Source: Sulfurimonas sp.
GTDB taxonomy: Bacteria > Campylobacterota > Campylobacteria > Campylobacterales > Sulfurimonadaceae
Reading direction: 5' to 3'
NCBI GenBank assembly: GCA_027013185.1
Contig: JALUXS010000092.1
Span: 1-40,841, forward strand
DNA: 40,841 nucleotides
Part shown: in pieces, positions 16,982-25,982 of the stretch
Layout of the letters: each line of letters opens with the position of its first letter
Numbering within the stretch: position 1 is the first letter of the stretch
Translations under genes and position numbers: made by a program
Notes under the pieces: model-generated
The model's database searches: none
What the model was told of the DNA's origin: nothing
The model's input: the letters and a program-made list of their open reading frames with translations, nothing else

Positions 16982-17641
16982 TTAATCTACATCGCCAAAT
17001 CTGCTAACAACTCTTCCAATGACTTCTACTTCATTTGCATCAAGCGTTTGTGTATTATAAATTGAGTTATCAGATATAACATCTAGTTTGCCATCTATTC
17101 TTTTTTGTACGCGTTTAATAAAAAGACCGGCTTCTGTTCTAATCGTAAAAATCCCACCACGATTTATATCTGTTTTACTTCTATTGATAAATACAATATC
17201 ATTATAGCTAAAAGTAGGCTCCATAGAGTCGCCTGAAACATTTATGGCTTCTATATTAGTTAATTCTCTTTCACCACCCAGCATAAAAACAAACTGCTCT
17301 GGAATTTCTATTTCATCAATTGCTTCATATTCAATGTTACTACCACCTCCTGCACTTGCATTGATGTCAGAAAAGTATTTAACCATATAAAATTTATTGG
17401 TAGCTTCTACCAAACTCTCAGGAGATTGTCCATATAAAAGCCAATTTATAGATATACTTCTTTTTGCACAAAAATCAAGTAATTCATTAAATGGAATTTT
17501 ATTGCGTTTTTTCATTGTCGCAAAATTCATTTGTGAAATACCTAATACTGCTGCCACATCTTTGTCAAAAACTTTTTTTGGAGCAAGTTCATCAGAGATA
17601 ATGCTTTTAATCTCTTCTACAATATCTAAAAAACTATTCAT
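16982..17641 (-). CDS. S24/LexA-like repressor with N-terminal DNA-binding domain
   Basis: This 219-residue protein has an N-terminal helix-turn-helix (about 20-50, FDKDVAAVLGISQMNFATM) and a C-terminal S24 peptidase domain. Ser139 (SGDSMEP) and Lys176 (FIKRVQ) are 37 residues apart, as in LexA. ASAGGG at 95-100 gives an Ala97-Gly98 candidate self-cleavage site. It looks like a CI-type repressor that self-cleaves on RecA activation. There are no phage genes around it, so it may act on host genes. It is divergent from a 27-codon gene across a palindrome-rich gap. Confidence 0.85.
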   Translation of the reverse strand: MNSFLDIVEEIKSIISDELAPKKVFDKDVAAVLGISQMNFATMKKRNKIPFNELLDFCAKRSISINWLLYGQSPESLVEATNKFYMVKYFSDINASAGGGSNIEYEAIDEIEIPEQFVFMLGGERELTNIEAINVSGDSMEPTFSYNDIVFINRSKTDINRGGIFTIRTEAGLFIKRVQKRIDGKLDVISDNSIYNTQTLDANEVEVIGRVVSRFGDVD

Positions 17642-17708
17642 TTTGCACCCTTTTTATATTAAATATGCAATAGTATAGTCAATTTTAGAGAAAATGTCAA
17701 AATTTATT

Positions 17709-17762
17709 TTGCATTTTGCAATATTTTATTATTTTTTTCTGTATTACTGTAATATTGTTACA
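17709..17762. promoter_or_regulatory. Candidate operator region between S24 repressor and 27-codon gene
   Basis: Two inverted repeats lie in the AT-rich gap: TTGCA-TTT-TGCAA (17709-17721) and TGTAA-TATTG-TTACA (17748-17762). The second ends 10 bases before the ribosome site of the small divergent gene. They are plausible binding sites for the adjacent repressor, which is inferred only from position. Confidence 0.4.
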
Positions 17763-17783
17763 TTCTTAAATAAAGGAGACGCT

Positions 17784-17867
17784 ATGTCACTTATTATAAA
17801 AAATGCAGAAAATTTATTTGAAAAGTTTGAAAGACGTTTAGAAAATTGGGCAGAAAAATTATTTTAA
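17784..17867 (+). CDS. 27-residue peptide divergent from the S24 repressor
   Basis: A short ORF MSLIIKNAENLFEKFERRLE plus NWAEKLF begins 5 bases after a strong AAAGGAG. It would form a single amphipathic helix with charged and hydrophobic faces. Its position opposite a self-cleaving repressor and behind a palindrome suggests it is a repressor target, perhaps an SOS-type peptide. There is no recognisable family. Its stop codon overlaps the end of a converging 40-codon gene by four bases. Confidence 0.5.
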   Translation: MSLIIKNAENLFEKFERRLENWAEKLF

Positions 17868-17986
17868 GATTTTTTATTATCCTTTTTTTCTCGTTCTTGT
17901 GATTTTGTTTTATGATAACCGGCAAAAATAAATACCATAAACAATACAAAAAGTATTGTCATCAATATATCAAAAAAGGTACTCAT
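17864..17986 (-). CDS. Small single-pass membrane protein, 40 residues
   Basis: The product starts MSTFFDILMTILFVLFMVFI, one membrane helix of about 20 residues. A basic and acidic tail (HKTKSQEREKKDNKKS) follows. It begins just past the trmL stop with GCAGG about 8 bases before the ATG, so it is likely cotranscribed with trmL. I do not recognise the family. CcoQ-like or other small subunit proteins have a similar plan, but there is no specific match. Confidence 0.5.
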   Translation of the reverse strand: MSTFFDILMTILFVLFMVFIFAGYHKTKSQEREKKDNKKS

Positions 17987-17989
17987 TTT

Positions 17990-18460
17990 TTAAGCCTGCT
18001 TAAATGTAGCATAATTTTGTCGTATGGCATCATATAAAACAATACCTGTACTTATAGCTAAATTAAGACTGCGACCCTCTTTTGTCATTGGTATAGTAAT
18101 ATTTTGAGATTTATATTTATTTAAAATATCTTCAGGAATTCCCTTTGTTTCACTTCCAAAAAAGATATAATCACCTTCTTTGAATTTTGCATCAAAGTAA
18201 GGTCTATTAGTTTTTGTTGTAGCAAAATATGCATTATCGGTAATAACATTATGCTCAAAAAAATCTTCTATATTTTCCCAAACTTTTAAATCAACTTTTT
18301 CCCAGTAATCAAGTCCTGCCCTACGAACTGCTTTTTCATCAATATCAAAACCGATAGGTTTTATAAGGTGTAATGTAACACCAGCATTGACACATAATCT
18401 TCCAATTGCACCGGTATTATTAGGTATTTGTGGATTTACTAAAACTAAATTAAATGACAT
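17990..18460 (-). CDS. trmL: tRNA (cytidine/uridine-34 2'-O) methyltransferase
   Basis: This 156-residue SPOUT methyltransferase carries NTGAIGRLCVNAG near residues 15-27, FFGSETKGIP near 104-113 and SLNLAISTGIVLYD at the C-terminus. These build the trefoil-knot SAM site of TrmL, which methylates the wobble ribose of certain leucine tRNAs. A longer frame goes back to 18529, but ATG 18460 starts the family-typical FNLVLVNPQIP. The 96 bases before it hold no further gene. Confidence 0.9.
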   Translation of the reverse strand: MSFNLVLVNPQIPNNTGAIGRLCVNAGVTLHLIKPIGFDIDEKAVRRAGLDYWEKVDLKVWENIEDFFEHNVITDNAYFATTKTNRPYFDAKFKEGDYIFFGSETKGIPEDILNKYKSQNITIPMTKEGRSLNLAISTGIVLYDAIRQNYATFKQA

Positions 18461-18556
18461 AATAATTTCTTTCAAAAAATATTTTTTTTGTAGATTTAGG
18501 GGGTTGTAGGGACAATAAGTCCATGCCATTAAAATGGGCTTTGCTCATTTTTATCA

Positions 18557-19393
18557 TTAGAATATTACCGTTCTGTTTGCATAGCTGAAAATTCTATCTT
18601 CTAATGCTAGTTTTAAAGCGCGAGAAAGTACTATTTTTTCTACATCTCTTCCCGAACGCTGCATATCTTTCCAGCTGTACGCATGATTTACATGTATGAT
18701 TTCTTGAGCAATAATCGGCCCTTCATCAAGATTATTATTGACAAAGTGTGCTGTTGCACCTATAATTTTCACACCTCTATCGTACGCTTGCTTATATGGG
18801 TTTGCACCTACAAAAGCCGGCAAGAAAGAGTGATGTATATTCATAATCTTATTTTCAAAAGTCTCAACAAATCGAGGTGTTAAAATGCGCATATATTTTG
18901 CTAGAACTATAAAGTCAATATCACCTAACCCCTGTAAAGTTTCTATTATTTTATTTTCATGCTCTTGACGTTCTAGATCTTTATGTGAAATAGTTATATA
19001 AGGTATATCAAATTTACTTACAAATGATTCTAAATTATCATAATTAGAAATAACAGCCACAATATTTGCTTCAAGTTCACCAGCTTCATGGCGGACAAGA
19101 ATATCACCCAGAGCATGAATCTCTTTTGTCACCATCAAAACAATATTTTTCTTTTTTGGCGTAACAACTTTTATACCTGAATGTGCTGGAAGAACTTCTA
19201 CCAAAGCGTTAACAAGTTCGCTTTTGTCTATATCTCCTTCAATAACACTTCGCATAAAAAATTTATTACTTTCTCGATCAACAAATTCACTGTTTGATAA
19301 AATATTTAAATCATAATTATAAAATATGTTCGATACTTTATGCACAAGGCCTTTTTCATCATTTGCATCAATGAGGACTCTATATTGGCTCAT
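18557..19393 (-). CDS. purU: Formyltetrahydrofolate deformylase
   Basis: This 278-residue enzyme hydrolyses 10-formyl-tetrahydrofolate to formate and tetrahydrofolate. It has an N-terminal ACT regulatory domain (about 1-80) and a formyltransferase-fold catalytic domain. The active-site segment is MNIHHSFLPAFVGANPY, and the later LDEGPII contains the catalytic aspartate. The length is typical of PurU. Its ATG overlaps the stop of the CiaD-like gene as TAATG, so it belongs to the leuD-leuB-TPR-CiaD-purU transcript. Confidence 0.93.
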   Translation of the reverse strand: MSQYRVLIDANDEKGLVHKVSNIFYNYDLNILSNSEFVDRESNKFFMRSVIEGDIDKSELVNALVEVLPAHSGIKVVTPKKKNIVLMVTKEIHALGDILVRHEAGELEANIVAVISNYDNLESFVSKFDIPYITISHKDLERQEHENKIIETLQGLGDIDFIVLAKYMRILTPRFVETFENKIMNIHHSFLPAFVGANPYKQAYDRGVKIIGATAHFVNNNLDEGPIIAQEIIHVNHAYSWKDMQRSGRDVEKIVLSRALKLALEDRIFSYANRTVIF

Positions 19394-19716
19394 TATATAT
19401 TTCCTTTTTCCAGCTTTTCAACACGAGAATCTATTGTTGCTAAAGTGTATTCCAAGAAGTTCAGTGTCATATCTACTTTTGCTTCAATATTTACATTATT
19501 TGGTGCCTGAAAACCTTCAAAAAGTACTAAAAGACGTTCTCTTATTGAATTTAAATAAATTAACTCACTTTCCATCGATGTAGCACTATCATCATGTATG
19601 ACCTGTGGCGGCTTTTCTTCACATATTTTTTCATGTATTGTCTCTTCTACCGTCTGAACAGGCGTATCATCTTCCATTTCTGCCAGTGTAGATAATATTA
19701 CATCTTTTAGTTCCAT
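19393..19716 (-). CDS. CiaD-like domain protein
   Basis: The product has about 107 residues. The N-terminal half is acidic and probably disordered. The C-terminal half contains LNSIRERLLVLFEGFQAPN and KVDMTLNFLEYTLATIDSRVEKL, resembling the conserved tail of Campylobacter CiaD, a protein secreted through the flagellar apparatus. In free-living relatives a host-cell role is unlikely, so the ancestral function is unknown. A GTG start at 19731 is possible, but ATG 19716 has AAAGGTGG upstream. It overlaps the TPR gene by 10 bases. Confidence 0.5.
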   Translation of the reverse strand: MELKDVILSTLAEMEDDTPVQTVEETIHEKICEEKPPQVIHDDSATSMESELIYLNSIRERLLVLFEGFQAPNNVNIEAKVDMTLNFLEYTLATIDSRVEKLEKGNI

Positions 19717-19955
19717 GCTTTTAATAACCACCTTTCAAACTCTTTAAATTCAATTTCTGTATCCATTTTCAAGAAATACTCTTTCATTTGTGTATTTACA
19801 TGTAGAAACTTTTTTCTCATACCAGACAATCTACGAATTGCGATTTTTGCATCACTATTATTTGGATCTTTTTTTAAAACTTCTTTATAAATTTCCAAAG
19901 CTTCTTCTTTTAAGCCTTGTAGTTCATAAATATTTGCCAAAGTAAGTGTTTGCAT
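19707..19955 (-). CDS. Small tetratricopeptide-repeat protein
   Basis: This 82-residue protein has one clear TPR (LANIYELQGLKEEALEIYKE followed by VLKKDPNN). A second helical pair and a C-terminal amphipathic helix follow (EFKEFERWLLKAW). TPR modules bind other proteins. It sits between leuB and the CiaD-like gene in one transcript. The partner is unknown. Confidence 0.75.
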   Translation of the reverse strand: MQTLTLANIYELQGLKEEALEIYKEVLKKDPNNSDAKIAIRRLSGMRKKFLHVNTQMKEYFLKMDTEIEFKEFERWLLKAWN

Positions 19956-19967
19956 GAAAAAACTCGC

Positions 19968-21035
19968 CTATTTTTCTATATAATTTGCAATAATTGAACC
20001 CATTTCACTGGTCGAACAAACTTCTTTAGCATCAAATTGTGCCAAATCACCTGTTCTATACCCTTCACTGAGTGCTTTTTTAATTGCATTATCTATTTTA
20101 TCAGCTGCTGCATCTTCTTTCAAAGCATATCGTAACATCATAGATGCTGAGGCAATAGTAGCGATAGGGTTAGCAATTCCCTGCCCTGCAATATCTGGAG
20201 CAGAGCCATGAATTGGTTCATACACTCCAATTTTATCACCGACTGAAGCTGATGGAAGTAAACCGATAGAACCACAAAGCATGCTTGACTCATCACTTAA
20301 AATATCACCAAAAATATTTCCAGTCAGCATAACATCAAATTGTTTAGGGTCTCGAATAAGCTGCATTGCTGCATTATCAACATACATATGTGAAAGTTCT
20401 ACTTCTGGGTACTCTTTTGCTATTTCTTCTACAGTTTCTCTCCAAAGTTGAGAAACATCCAAAACATTTGCTTTATCAATTGAACAGACACGTTTACCAC
20501 GAGTCATTGCTATTTTAAATGCCTGATGTGCAATGCGAACAATTTCATCACGGCTATAAACCATAGTATTCCAGCCTTTTGTTTCATCTCTTCCTTTAGG
20601 TTCCCCAAAATAGATACCGCCAATAAGTTCACGAACGACCATAAGGTCAACTCCTCGAACAATTTCAGGTTTGAGTGAAGATGCATTTACAAGTTCTTCA
20701 TAAACAACAGCAGGACGAAGATTTGCATATACGCCAAGTTCTTTTCTAAAACGTAAAAGACCACTTTCTGGACGTTTTTCACGAGGAAGATTATCCCATT
20801 TTGTACCACCAATTGAACCAAAAAGTACGGCATCAGAATTAAGTGATCCTGAAACAGTTTCCTGAGGAAGAGGATCGCCAGTAATGTCATATGCACATCC
20901 ACCCATTAATAACTCTTCATATTGAAAAGAAAAACCACTGTATGATGCAACAGCATCTAAAACTTTTACAGCTTCATCTATGATTTCTGGACCAATTCCG
21001 TCACCTTTAATAAGCGCTATTTTATATGATTTCAT
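19968..21035 (-). CDS. leuB: 3-isopropylmalate dehydrogenase
   Basis: This 355-residue enzyme oxidises and decarboxylates 3-isopropylmalate in leucine synthesis with NAD. It starts [19 protein letters not shown]. It has [17 protein letters not shown] (substrate arginines), the [11 protein letters not shown] segment, and [14 protein letters not shown] with the metal-binding aspartates. [18 protein letters not shown] is the NAD site. It begins directly after the leuD stop. leuC is not in the window, so the large isomerase subunit is encoded elsewhere. Confidence 0.96.
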   Translation of the reverse strand: MKSYKIALIKGDGIGPEIIDEAVKVLDAVASYSGFSFQYEELLMGGCAYDITGDPLPQETVSGSLNSDAVLFGSIGGTKWDNLPREKRPESGLLRFRKELGVYANLRPAVVYEELVNASSLKPEIVRGVDLMVVRELIGGIYFGEPKGRDETKGWNTMVYSRDEIVRIAHQAFKIAMTRGKRVCSIDKANVLDVSQLWRETVEEIAKEYPEVELSHMYVDNAAMQLIRDPKQFDVMLTGNIFGDILSDESSMLCGSIGLLPSASVGDKIGVYEPIHGSAPDIAGQGIANPIATIASASMMLRYALKEDAAADKIDNAIKKALSEGYRTGDLAQFDAKEVCSTSEMGSIIANYIEK

Positions 21036-21542
21036 CTATTTTTTTCCTTCTACTTCATTTGTTGCAAAGTTCATTAACCCACCCGCATCAATTAATTCTT
21101 GCATAAATGCAGGAATCGGTGTAAAATTATATGTTTTATTTGTTGATGTGTTAGTGATGGTACCGGCATTCATATCTATATTGATTGCATCACCCTCTTT
21201 AATTTCATTTGCTTCTTTTAACTCAAATATAGGTAACCCCATATTGAATGCATTTCTATAAAAAATTCTTGCAAATGTTGGTGCAATTATTGCAGCAACA
21301 CCCGCAGCTTTAAGTGCAATTGGTGCATGTTCACGACTACTTCCACAGCCAAAGTTTTCATCAGCAACAATAACATCACCCGATATCATTTTGTTTACAA
21401 ATTCCGGATCAGCATCTTCCATTACATGCTTTGCAAGCTCCTCTGGCACTGAAGTATTTAAATATCTTGCAGCTATAATTAAATCTGTATCTATATCCTT
21501 ACCAAATTTCCAAACTTTACCATTTATATTTGCTTTTTGCAT
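21036..21542 (-). CDS. leuD: 3-isopropylmalate dehydratase small subunit
   Basis: This 168-residue swivel-domain subunit pairs with LeuC to isomerise 2- to 3-isopropylmalate. GKDIDTDLIIAARYL and ADENFGCGSSREHAPIAL are the diagnostic motifs of the short LeuD form. AGGATTTTAG precedes the ATG and a minus-strand TATAAT at 21582-21577 may be the -10 box of the leuD-leuB-TPR-CiaD-purU transcript. The gene ends one base before leuB starts. Confidence 0.95.
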   Translation of the reverse strand: MQKANINGKVWKFGKDIDTDLIIAARYLNTSVPEELAKHVMEDADPEFVNKMISGDVIVADENFGCGSSREHAPIALKAAGVAAIIAPTFARIFYRNAFNMGLPIFELKEANEIKEGDAINIDMNAGTITNTSTNKTYNFTPIPAFMQELIDAGGLMNFATNEVEGKK

Positions 21543-21627
21543 CTAAAATCCTATTCTTTTACTAAATAATTTTGCGATTATAGCTAAATTGTTATTTGAA
21601 GTTGATTAAAGAATAATTTAAAAAAAG

Positions 21628-21665
21628 AAAATAGCATTGATATTAATAAATATTAATGCTATTTT
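21628..21665 (-). terminator. Rho-independent terminator after flgG
   Basis: AAAATAGCATT (21628-21638) and AATGCTATTTT (21655-21665) form an 11-base stem. On the minus strand it follows the flgG stop by about 10 bases and is followed by a T-rich run (TTTTCTTTTTTT). Confidence 0.75.
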
Positions 21666-21674
21666 AGGAGAATA

Positions 21675-22463
21675 TTATCGTTTTAAATTGTTTGTAGTTT
21701 GTAGCATTTGATCACTTGTTGTAATGATTTTTGAGTTAGCATCATAAGCACGCTGTCCAGTAATAAGATCCGTTAGTTCAACAACCAGTTCAACATTACT
21801 TAACTCAACAAAACCTTGTCTAATTGTACCCAACCCATCGACACCGGGAGTACCTTCAACAGGTTGTCCAGAACTATCTGTTTCAAGATAAAGATTGCTT
21901 CCCATAGCATGAAGCCCTGCCGGATTTATAAAATCAGTTGTTTGAATCTGCCCAATTTGTGTTGCTTGCGTTTGACCCGGTTGAATAACAGTCACCGTAC
22001 CATCTGTACCAATATTTATATTTGTAGCATTGGGTGGAATAACAATTTGAGGTATTAAAGTATACCCATCACTATTTACTAATGTCCCATTCTGATCTAC
22101 TTTAAAAGCACCATTTTTAGAATAAACTTGTGTTCCATCAGGAAGTTCCATTTTAAAAAAACCTTTTCCTGTAATAGCCAAATCAAGATTATTACCTGTT
22201 TGCTTTAAAGAACCTTCCGAAAATATTTTATTCACAGCAGTTGGGCGAACACCTAAACCGACTTCAATACCTGTAGGACTTTTTGTTGTATCACTTGTTG
22301 AAGTTCCAGCATATTCCATAACATGGTACATCAAATCAGCAAACTCTGCACGAGATTTTTTAAAGCCTATAGTATTCACATTGGCAATATTATTGGCTGT
22401 AGTGTCAATTTGTGTCTGCATTCCCAACATTCCTGTTGAAGCAGTATAGAGTGATTGCATCAT
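21675..22463 (-). CDS. flgG: Flagellar distal rod protein FlgG
   Basis: This 262-residue protein builds the distal rod of the flagellum. The N-terminus has the rod signature (YTASTGMLGMQTQIDTTANN, then IANVNTIGFKKSRAEF). The centre holds the FlgG/F/E core (LDLAITGKGFFKMELPDG). The C-terminal helix (VELVVELTDLITGQRAYDAN) matches FlgG. It lies 17 bases after the flgF-like gene, in one transcript that starts from a sigma54-type promoter and ends in the terminator at 21628-21665. Confidence 0.95.
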   Translation of the reverse strand: MMQSLYTASTGMLGMQTQIDTTANNIANVNTIGFKKSRAEFADLMYHVMEYAGTSTSDTTKSPTGIEVGLGVRPTAVNKIFSEGSLKQTGNNLDLAITGKGFFKMELPDGTQVYSKNGAFKVDQNGTLVNSDGYTLIPQIVIPPNATNINIGTDGTVTVIQPGQTQATQIGQIQTTDFINPAGLHAMGSNLYLETDSSGQPVEGTPGVDGLGTIRQGFVELSNVELVVELTDLITGQRAYDANSKIITTSDQMLQTTNNLKR

Positions 22464-22480
22464 CTTATATATCCTTTATT

Positions 22481-23302
22481 TTATACTTTTCTGGCAATTT
22501 TTTCTATTGCATCTTTATTCATATCATTCATTTGTGTATCCATTGCTTTTTGATACATGCCTACAAGTCTGTTTGTTTCTATCAATTGTGTCATCATTTT
22601 CACAGCATTAACATTACTTTTTTCAATAAAGCCCTGACGAACAGCACCACTTGTTTTTATGCTTTTAAGAGAGCTCACATCAGCAATTTTATATAGATTA
22701 TCACCCTCTTTTACTAAAGCTTTTAAATTATCAGGTTGTGCAATAAAAAGTTTTTTATTTTCGGTCAATGTGACTTTGTTTGGTATATTCGTAAGTATTT
22801 GTCCATTTTTATCAACTTCAATTATAGTATCACTCGGAGCAAAACTAATGCCCTCTTTTGTCTTAAAGTAATCACTTGGAAGAACTTCATACCCTTGTTT
22901 AGTAACAAGCTTTCCTTCATCATTTGTTGTAAATGCACCATCTCTAGTAAGTCGTATGCCTTCGGGTGTTTTTACTGCAAAAAATAGCCCTTCTCTGGAT
23001 AATGCAAAATCTAAAGAGTTAGAACTTTTTTGTAGATTTCCTACAGAGTAATTCGTATAAGAATCAACAATCTGCGGTGTTCGTGTCATTGTTCGATTGA
23101 TGAAAGATGCACCATCTTTAGAATTGTTTGCATTTGGCAATTCATCTCTGGCCTCTTTATAAAGTCTCATAAAGTCACCAACGACAAGCTGATCCTCTTT
23201 AAATCCATTTGTATTGACATTAGCTAAATTATTTGCAATAGTATCGAGTCTATTAAACTGAGTCACCATTCCAGCAGCAGAACTATAGTAGCCTGTTTGC
23301 AT
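22481..23302 (-). CDS. flgF: Flagellar rod protein FlgF-like (second FlgG-type protein)
   Basis: This 273-residue protein is homologous to FlgG. The N-terminal rod motif is [29 protein letters not shown], the core has [19 protein letters not shown], and the C-terminus has [25 protein letters not shown]. In Campylobacter the equivalent gene pairs with flgG and is called flgF or flgG2. It forms part of the proximal rod. AGGGGC precedes the ATG. Upstream is a sigma54 -24/-12 element. Confidence 0.88.
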   Translation of the reverse strand: MQTGYYSSAAGMVTQFNRLDTIANNLANVNTNGFKEDQLVVGDFMRLYKEARDELPNANNSKDGASFINRTMTRTPQIVDSYTNYSVGNLQKSSNSLDFALSREGLFFAVKTPEGIRLTRDGAFTTNDEGKLVTKQGYEVLPSDYFKTKEGISFAPSDTIIEVDKNGQILTNIPNKVTLTENKKLFIAQPDNLKALVKEGDNLYKIADVSSLKSIKTSGAVRQGFIEKSNVNAVKMMTQLIETNRLVGMYQKAMDTQMNDMNKDAIEKIARKV

Positions 23303-23337
23303 TTATTGCCCCTGTTGTACTTATTTTAGACTTTTCT

Positions 23338-23353
23338 AGCAAAGAGTGTTCCA
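23338..23353 (-). promoter_or_regulatory. Sigma54 (RpoN) -24/-12 promoter of flgF-flgG
   Basis: On the minus strand TGGAACACTCTTTGCT matches the consensus TGGCACN5TTGCW at all but one fixed position, with GG and GC exactly 10 bases apart between the pairs. The -12 GC lies about 36 bases before the flgF start codon. RpoN control of rod and hook genes is established in Campylobacter and Helicobacter. Confidence 0.8.
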
Positions 23354-23445
23354 TAAATTATTTCATAATCAAAAAGCAATTGTTAAGAATATTTGGGTAT
23401 AATCCACCTTTTAAAAACCTTAACTCAATTGGAGCATACTCCCAT

Positions 23446-25290
23446 ATGACAGCAAAAGAACTCAACAAAGCCTTAGAGACCTTTTTTGAAGAACATAAGT
23501 CCAAAGATTGCATCACTTATGAATCTTTAATCGAATTTTTCACAAAACAGCCAACAGCTGCACAAGCGAAAAACATTTACAAACTTCTCCAAAAAAATAA
23601 AAGATGTATTTACACTTCTAGCGAACATGCCAAAAAGCTCAATGATCAAGAAGCAGAAGCACGCAGAAGCGCACAAAGAAAAATGCTTGAAGACAACGAA
23701 ACAGATAAATTTGACATTTTAAAAGAGCATGAATTACTTGAGTGGTCTCGTTCTGACTCCCCTGTGCGTATGTATCTTCGAGAAATGGGTCAAATTCCTC
23801 TTCTTACAAAAGAAGAAGAGATAGAAATATCAAAAAAGATAGAAGCGGGTGAGAGCATCATTATAGATGCTATTTGTTCTGTTCCTTATCTTATAGATTT
23901 TATTTTAGATTATAAAGAACCTCTTATTAACCGTGAAAGACGTGTAAAAGAGTTGTTTAAAAGCTTTGAAGATGAAAAAGATGATGGTGATGATAATGAT
24001 GATGGTGATGAAAAACAAGAAAAAACATTATCTGTAAAAGATAAAAGTAGAGTTGATAAGGTTTCTACTAGTTTTAAAGCTTTAGAAAAAGCAAAAAAAG
24101 ATTGGATAAAAGCTGCTGAAAAAGCACCTGAAATTTCTGATGATGCACTGCATGAAGAAATTGTGCAATATTATTTGACAATAACATTCAAAAAAGCTGT
24201 ACTCAAAGAAAAACTTCTTGATTTGGGACCCACATCAAAACTTATTAATGAACTTGTAAAAGCAATGGAGACTGCACTTAAAAGTGATGAAGGTTATGAT
24301 AAAGAGCTGAAACGTTTAGAGTACAAGCTTCCATTATTTAATGCAACACTTAAAGCAAACCATAAAGTGCTTGTAGAAAAAATTCAAGACTTAACAAAAG
24401 AAGATATTGCAAATATGGTCCCTGAAGCAACAATGGTTTCTACCTATATGGAAATAAAAAAACTGGTACAAACAAAAGAAGCTTCAAAAAATAGTTTTGA
24501 TATGGAACCTGAAAAACTTGCTGATATTTTAGAACAAATCAAACGTGGTAAAAATATATCTGAGATTTCAAAAACAAAAATGGCAAAATCAAACTTGCGT
24601 CTTGTTGTTTCTATTGCTAAGCGTTACACAAACCGTGGATTACCATTCCTTGACTTGATTCAAGAAGGAAATATCGGTCTTATGAAAGCTGTTGATAAAT
24701 TTGAGTATCAAAAAGGGTATAAATTTTCAACCTATGCTACATGGTGGATTCGTCAGGCTATTTCTCGTGCCATTGCAGATCAGGCTAGAACTATCCGTAT
24801 TCCAATTCATATGATAGAAACTATTAACCGTATCAATAAAATCATGCGTAAGCATCTTCAAGAAAATGGGAAAGAGCCTGATGTTGATACTATTGCAGAA
24901 GAAGTTGGACTTTCAGTTGAAAAAGTCAAAAATGTTATTAAAATAACAAAAGAGCCTATTTCTCTTGAAGCACCTATAGGGAGTGAAGATGATGGTCGTT
25001 TTGGTGACTTCATTGAAGATAAAACATCAGTTTCTCCATCGGATGCAATACTCAAAGATGATTTAAGAATCCAAATTGAGCAAGTACTAGAACAGCTAAA
25101 TGAGAGAGAAAAAGCCGTAATTAAACTACGCTTTGGAATCATGGACGATGAAAGTGATAGAACACTCGAAGAGATTGGAAAAGAGCTCAGTGTCACACGT
25201 GAGCGTGTTCGCCAGATTGAATCAAGTGCAATTAAAAAGCTAAAGCATCCAAAAGTTGGACGTAGACTTAAAAACTATATAGAAGAATAA
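23446..25290 (+). CDS. rpoD: RNA polymerase sigma factor RpoD
   Basis: This 614-residue primary sigma factor has region 1.1 at the N-terminus and region 1.2 ([23 protein letters not shown]). A long acidic non-conserved insert around residues 180-190 ([17 protein letters not shown]) follows. Region 2 ([27 protein letters not shown], then [11 protein letters not shown]), region 3 and region 4 ([21 protein letters not shown]) are intact. ATG 23446 follows TTGGAG by about 11 bases. GGAG-CATA-CTCC (23431-23442) can fold and hide this ribosome site. TATAAT at 23398-23403 is the probable -10 box. Confidence 0.97.
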   Translation: MTAKELNKALETFFEEHKSKDCITYESLIEFFTKQPTAAQAKNIYKLLQKNKRCIYTSSEHAKKLNDQEAEARRSAQRKMLEDNETDKFDILKEHELLEWSRSDSPVRMYLREMGQIPLLTKEEEIEISKKIEAGESIIIDAICSVPYLIDFILDYKEPLINRERRVKELFKSFEDEKDDGDDNDDGDEKQEKTLSVKDKSRVDKVSTSFKALEKAKKDWIKAAEKAPEISDDALHEEIVQYYLTITFKKAVLKEKLLDLGPTSKLINELVKAMETALKSDEGYDKELKRLEYKLPLFNATLKANHKVLVEKIQDLTKEDIANMVPEATMVSTYMEIKKLVQTKEASKNSFDMEPEKLADILEQIKRGKNISEISKTKMAKSNLRLVVSIAKRYTNRGLPFLDLIQEGNIGLMKAVDKFEYQKGYKFSTYATWWIRQAISRAIADQARTIRIPIHMIETINRINKIMRKHLQENGKEPDVDTIAEEVGLSVEKVKNVIKITKEPISLEAPIGSEDDGRFGDFIEDKTSVSPSDAILKDDLRIQIEQVLEQLNEREKAVIKLRFGIMDDESDRTLEEIGKELSVTRERVRQIESSAIKKLKHPKVGRRLKNYIEE

Positions 25291-25292
25291 CA

Positions 25293-25982
25293 ATGCATAT
25301 GACGCTAGAACAAAAATGGATTGAAAATGATTATAATCCTTTTGTATTATTTAATTCTAGTGGAAGAATAATTTCTTTAAATGCAGAAGCTCAATTTTTA
25401 CTTGGTTCTACTCAAGCAAGTGAGCTTTTTAATCTTGCTCAAACATATGCGAATATTACTTTTGGCTTCAAAACAACATTTTTGAAGCTGAATTATGGAA
25501 GATATAAATTTTTTGCCATTACAGTCGGTTATGAAGACGAAGATCAGATTGGCATCAAACTCTATCAGGAACCAACATATAAAATTAATGCAAAAAAGCC
25601 AGATGGGGAACTGACAAATATTTTTACAATCACTGATTTATGTATAGCTACAAATTCCATTAGTTCCGAAATTAATTTTATAAAATCTTATGACCCAACT
25701 ATACCCGATGTAATTCTTAATGCAAACAACCTTATAAAACTGTTAAATCTCATCTATAAGACATGTCAGCAAAGTAACAGTATTGAAACAAAAATATTTT
25801 ACAGGATTGGTGAGCATATAAAATTCAATGAAAAAAAGTATAGTCTATTTTCAATTTCTATTATACCTCAGAATGTTGATGAAAATATGATTCCTGAGAT
25901 TAAAATGCTTGCTGAGAAATATAATTTTTTTGTAGATATTAATGACTCCATATCTATAAATCTTCCAATGATTACAGACTAA
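25293..25982 (+). CDS. Hypothetical PAS/kinase-like protein downstream of rpoD
   Basis: I do not firmly recognise this 229-residue protein. The start (NDYNPFVLFNSSGRIISLNAEAQFLLG) resembles a PAS domain. The C-terminal half has VILNANNLIKLLNLIYKTCQQ and ISINLPMI, similar in spacing to the N-box helix and last strand of a GHKL ATPase. No phosphorylatable histidine or G-box is visible. It may be a histidine-kinase relative that has lost catalysis. It starts two bases after the rpoD stop and is surely cotranscribed. It ends against the converging hemL operon. Confidence 0.6.
   Translation: MHMTLEQKWIENDYNPFVLFNSSGRIISLNAEAQFLLGSTQASELFNLAQTYANITFGFKTTFLKLNYGRYKFFAITVGYEDEDQIGIKLYQEPTYKINAKKPDGELTNIFTITDLCIATNSISSEINFIKSYDPTIPDVILNANNLIKLLNLIYKTCQQSNSIETKIFYRIGEHIKFNEKKYSLFSISIIPQNVDENMIPEIKMLAEKYNFFVDINDSISINLPMITD

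Noticed and set aside
16982-17641. S24 repressor as a sign of a prophage
   Set aside because: Neighbouring genes are housekeeping genes and no integrase, capsid or tail genes are visible.
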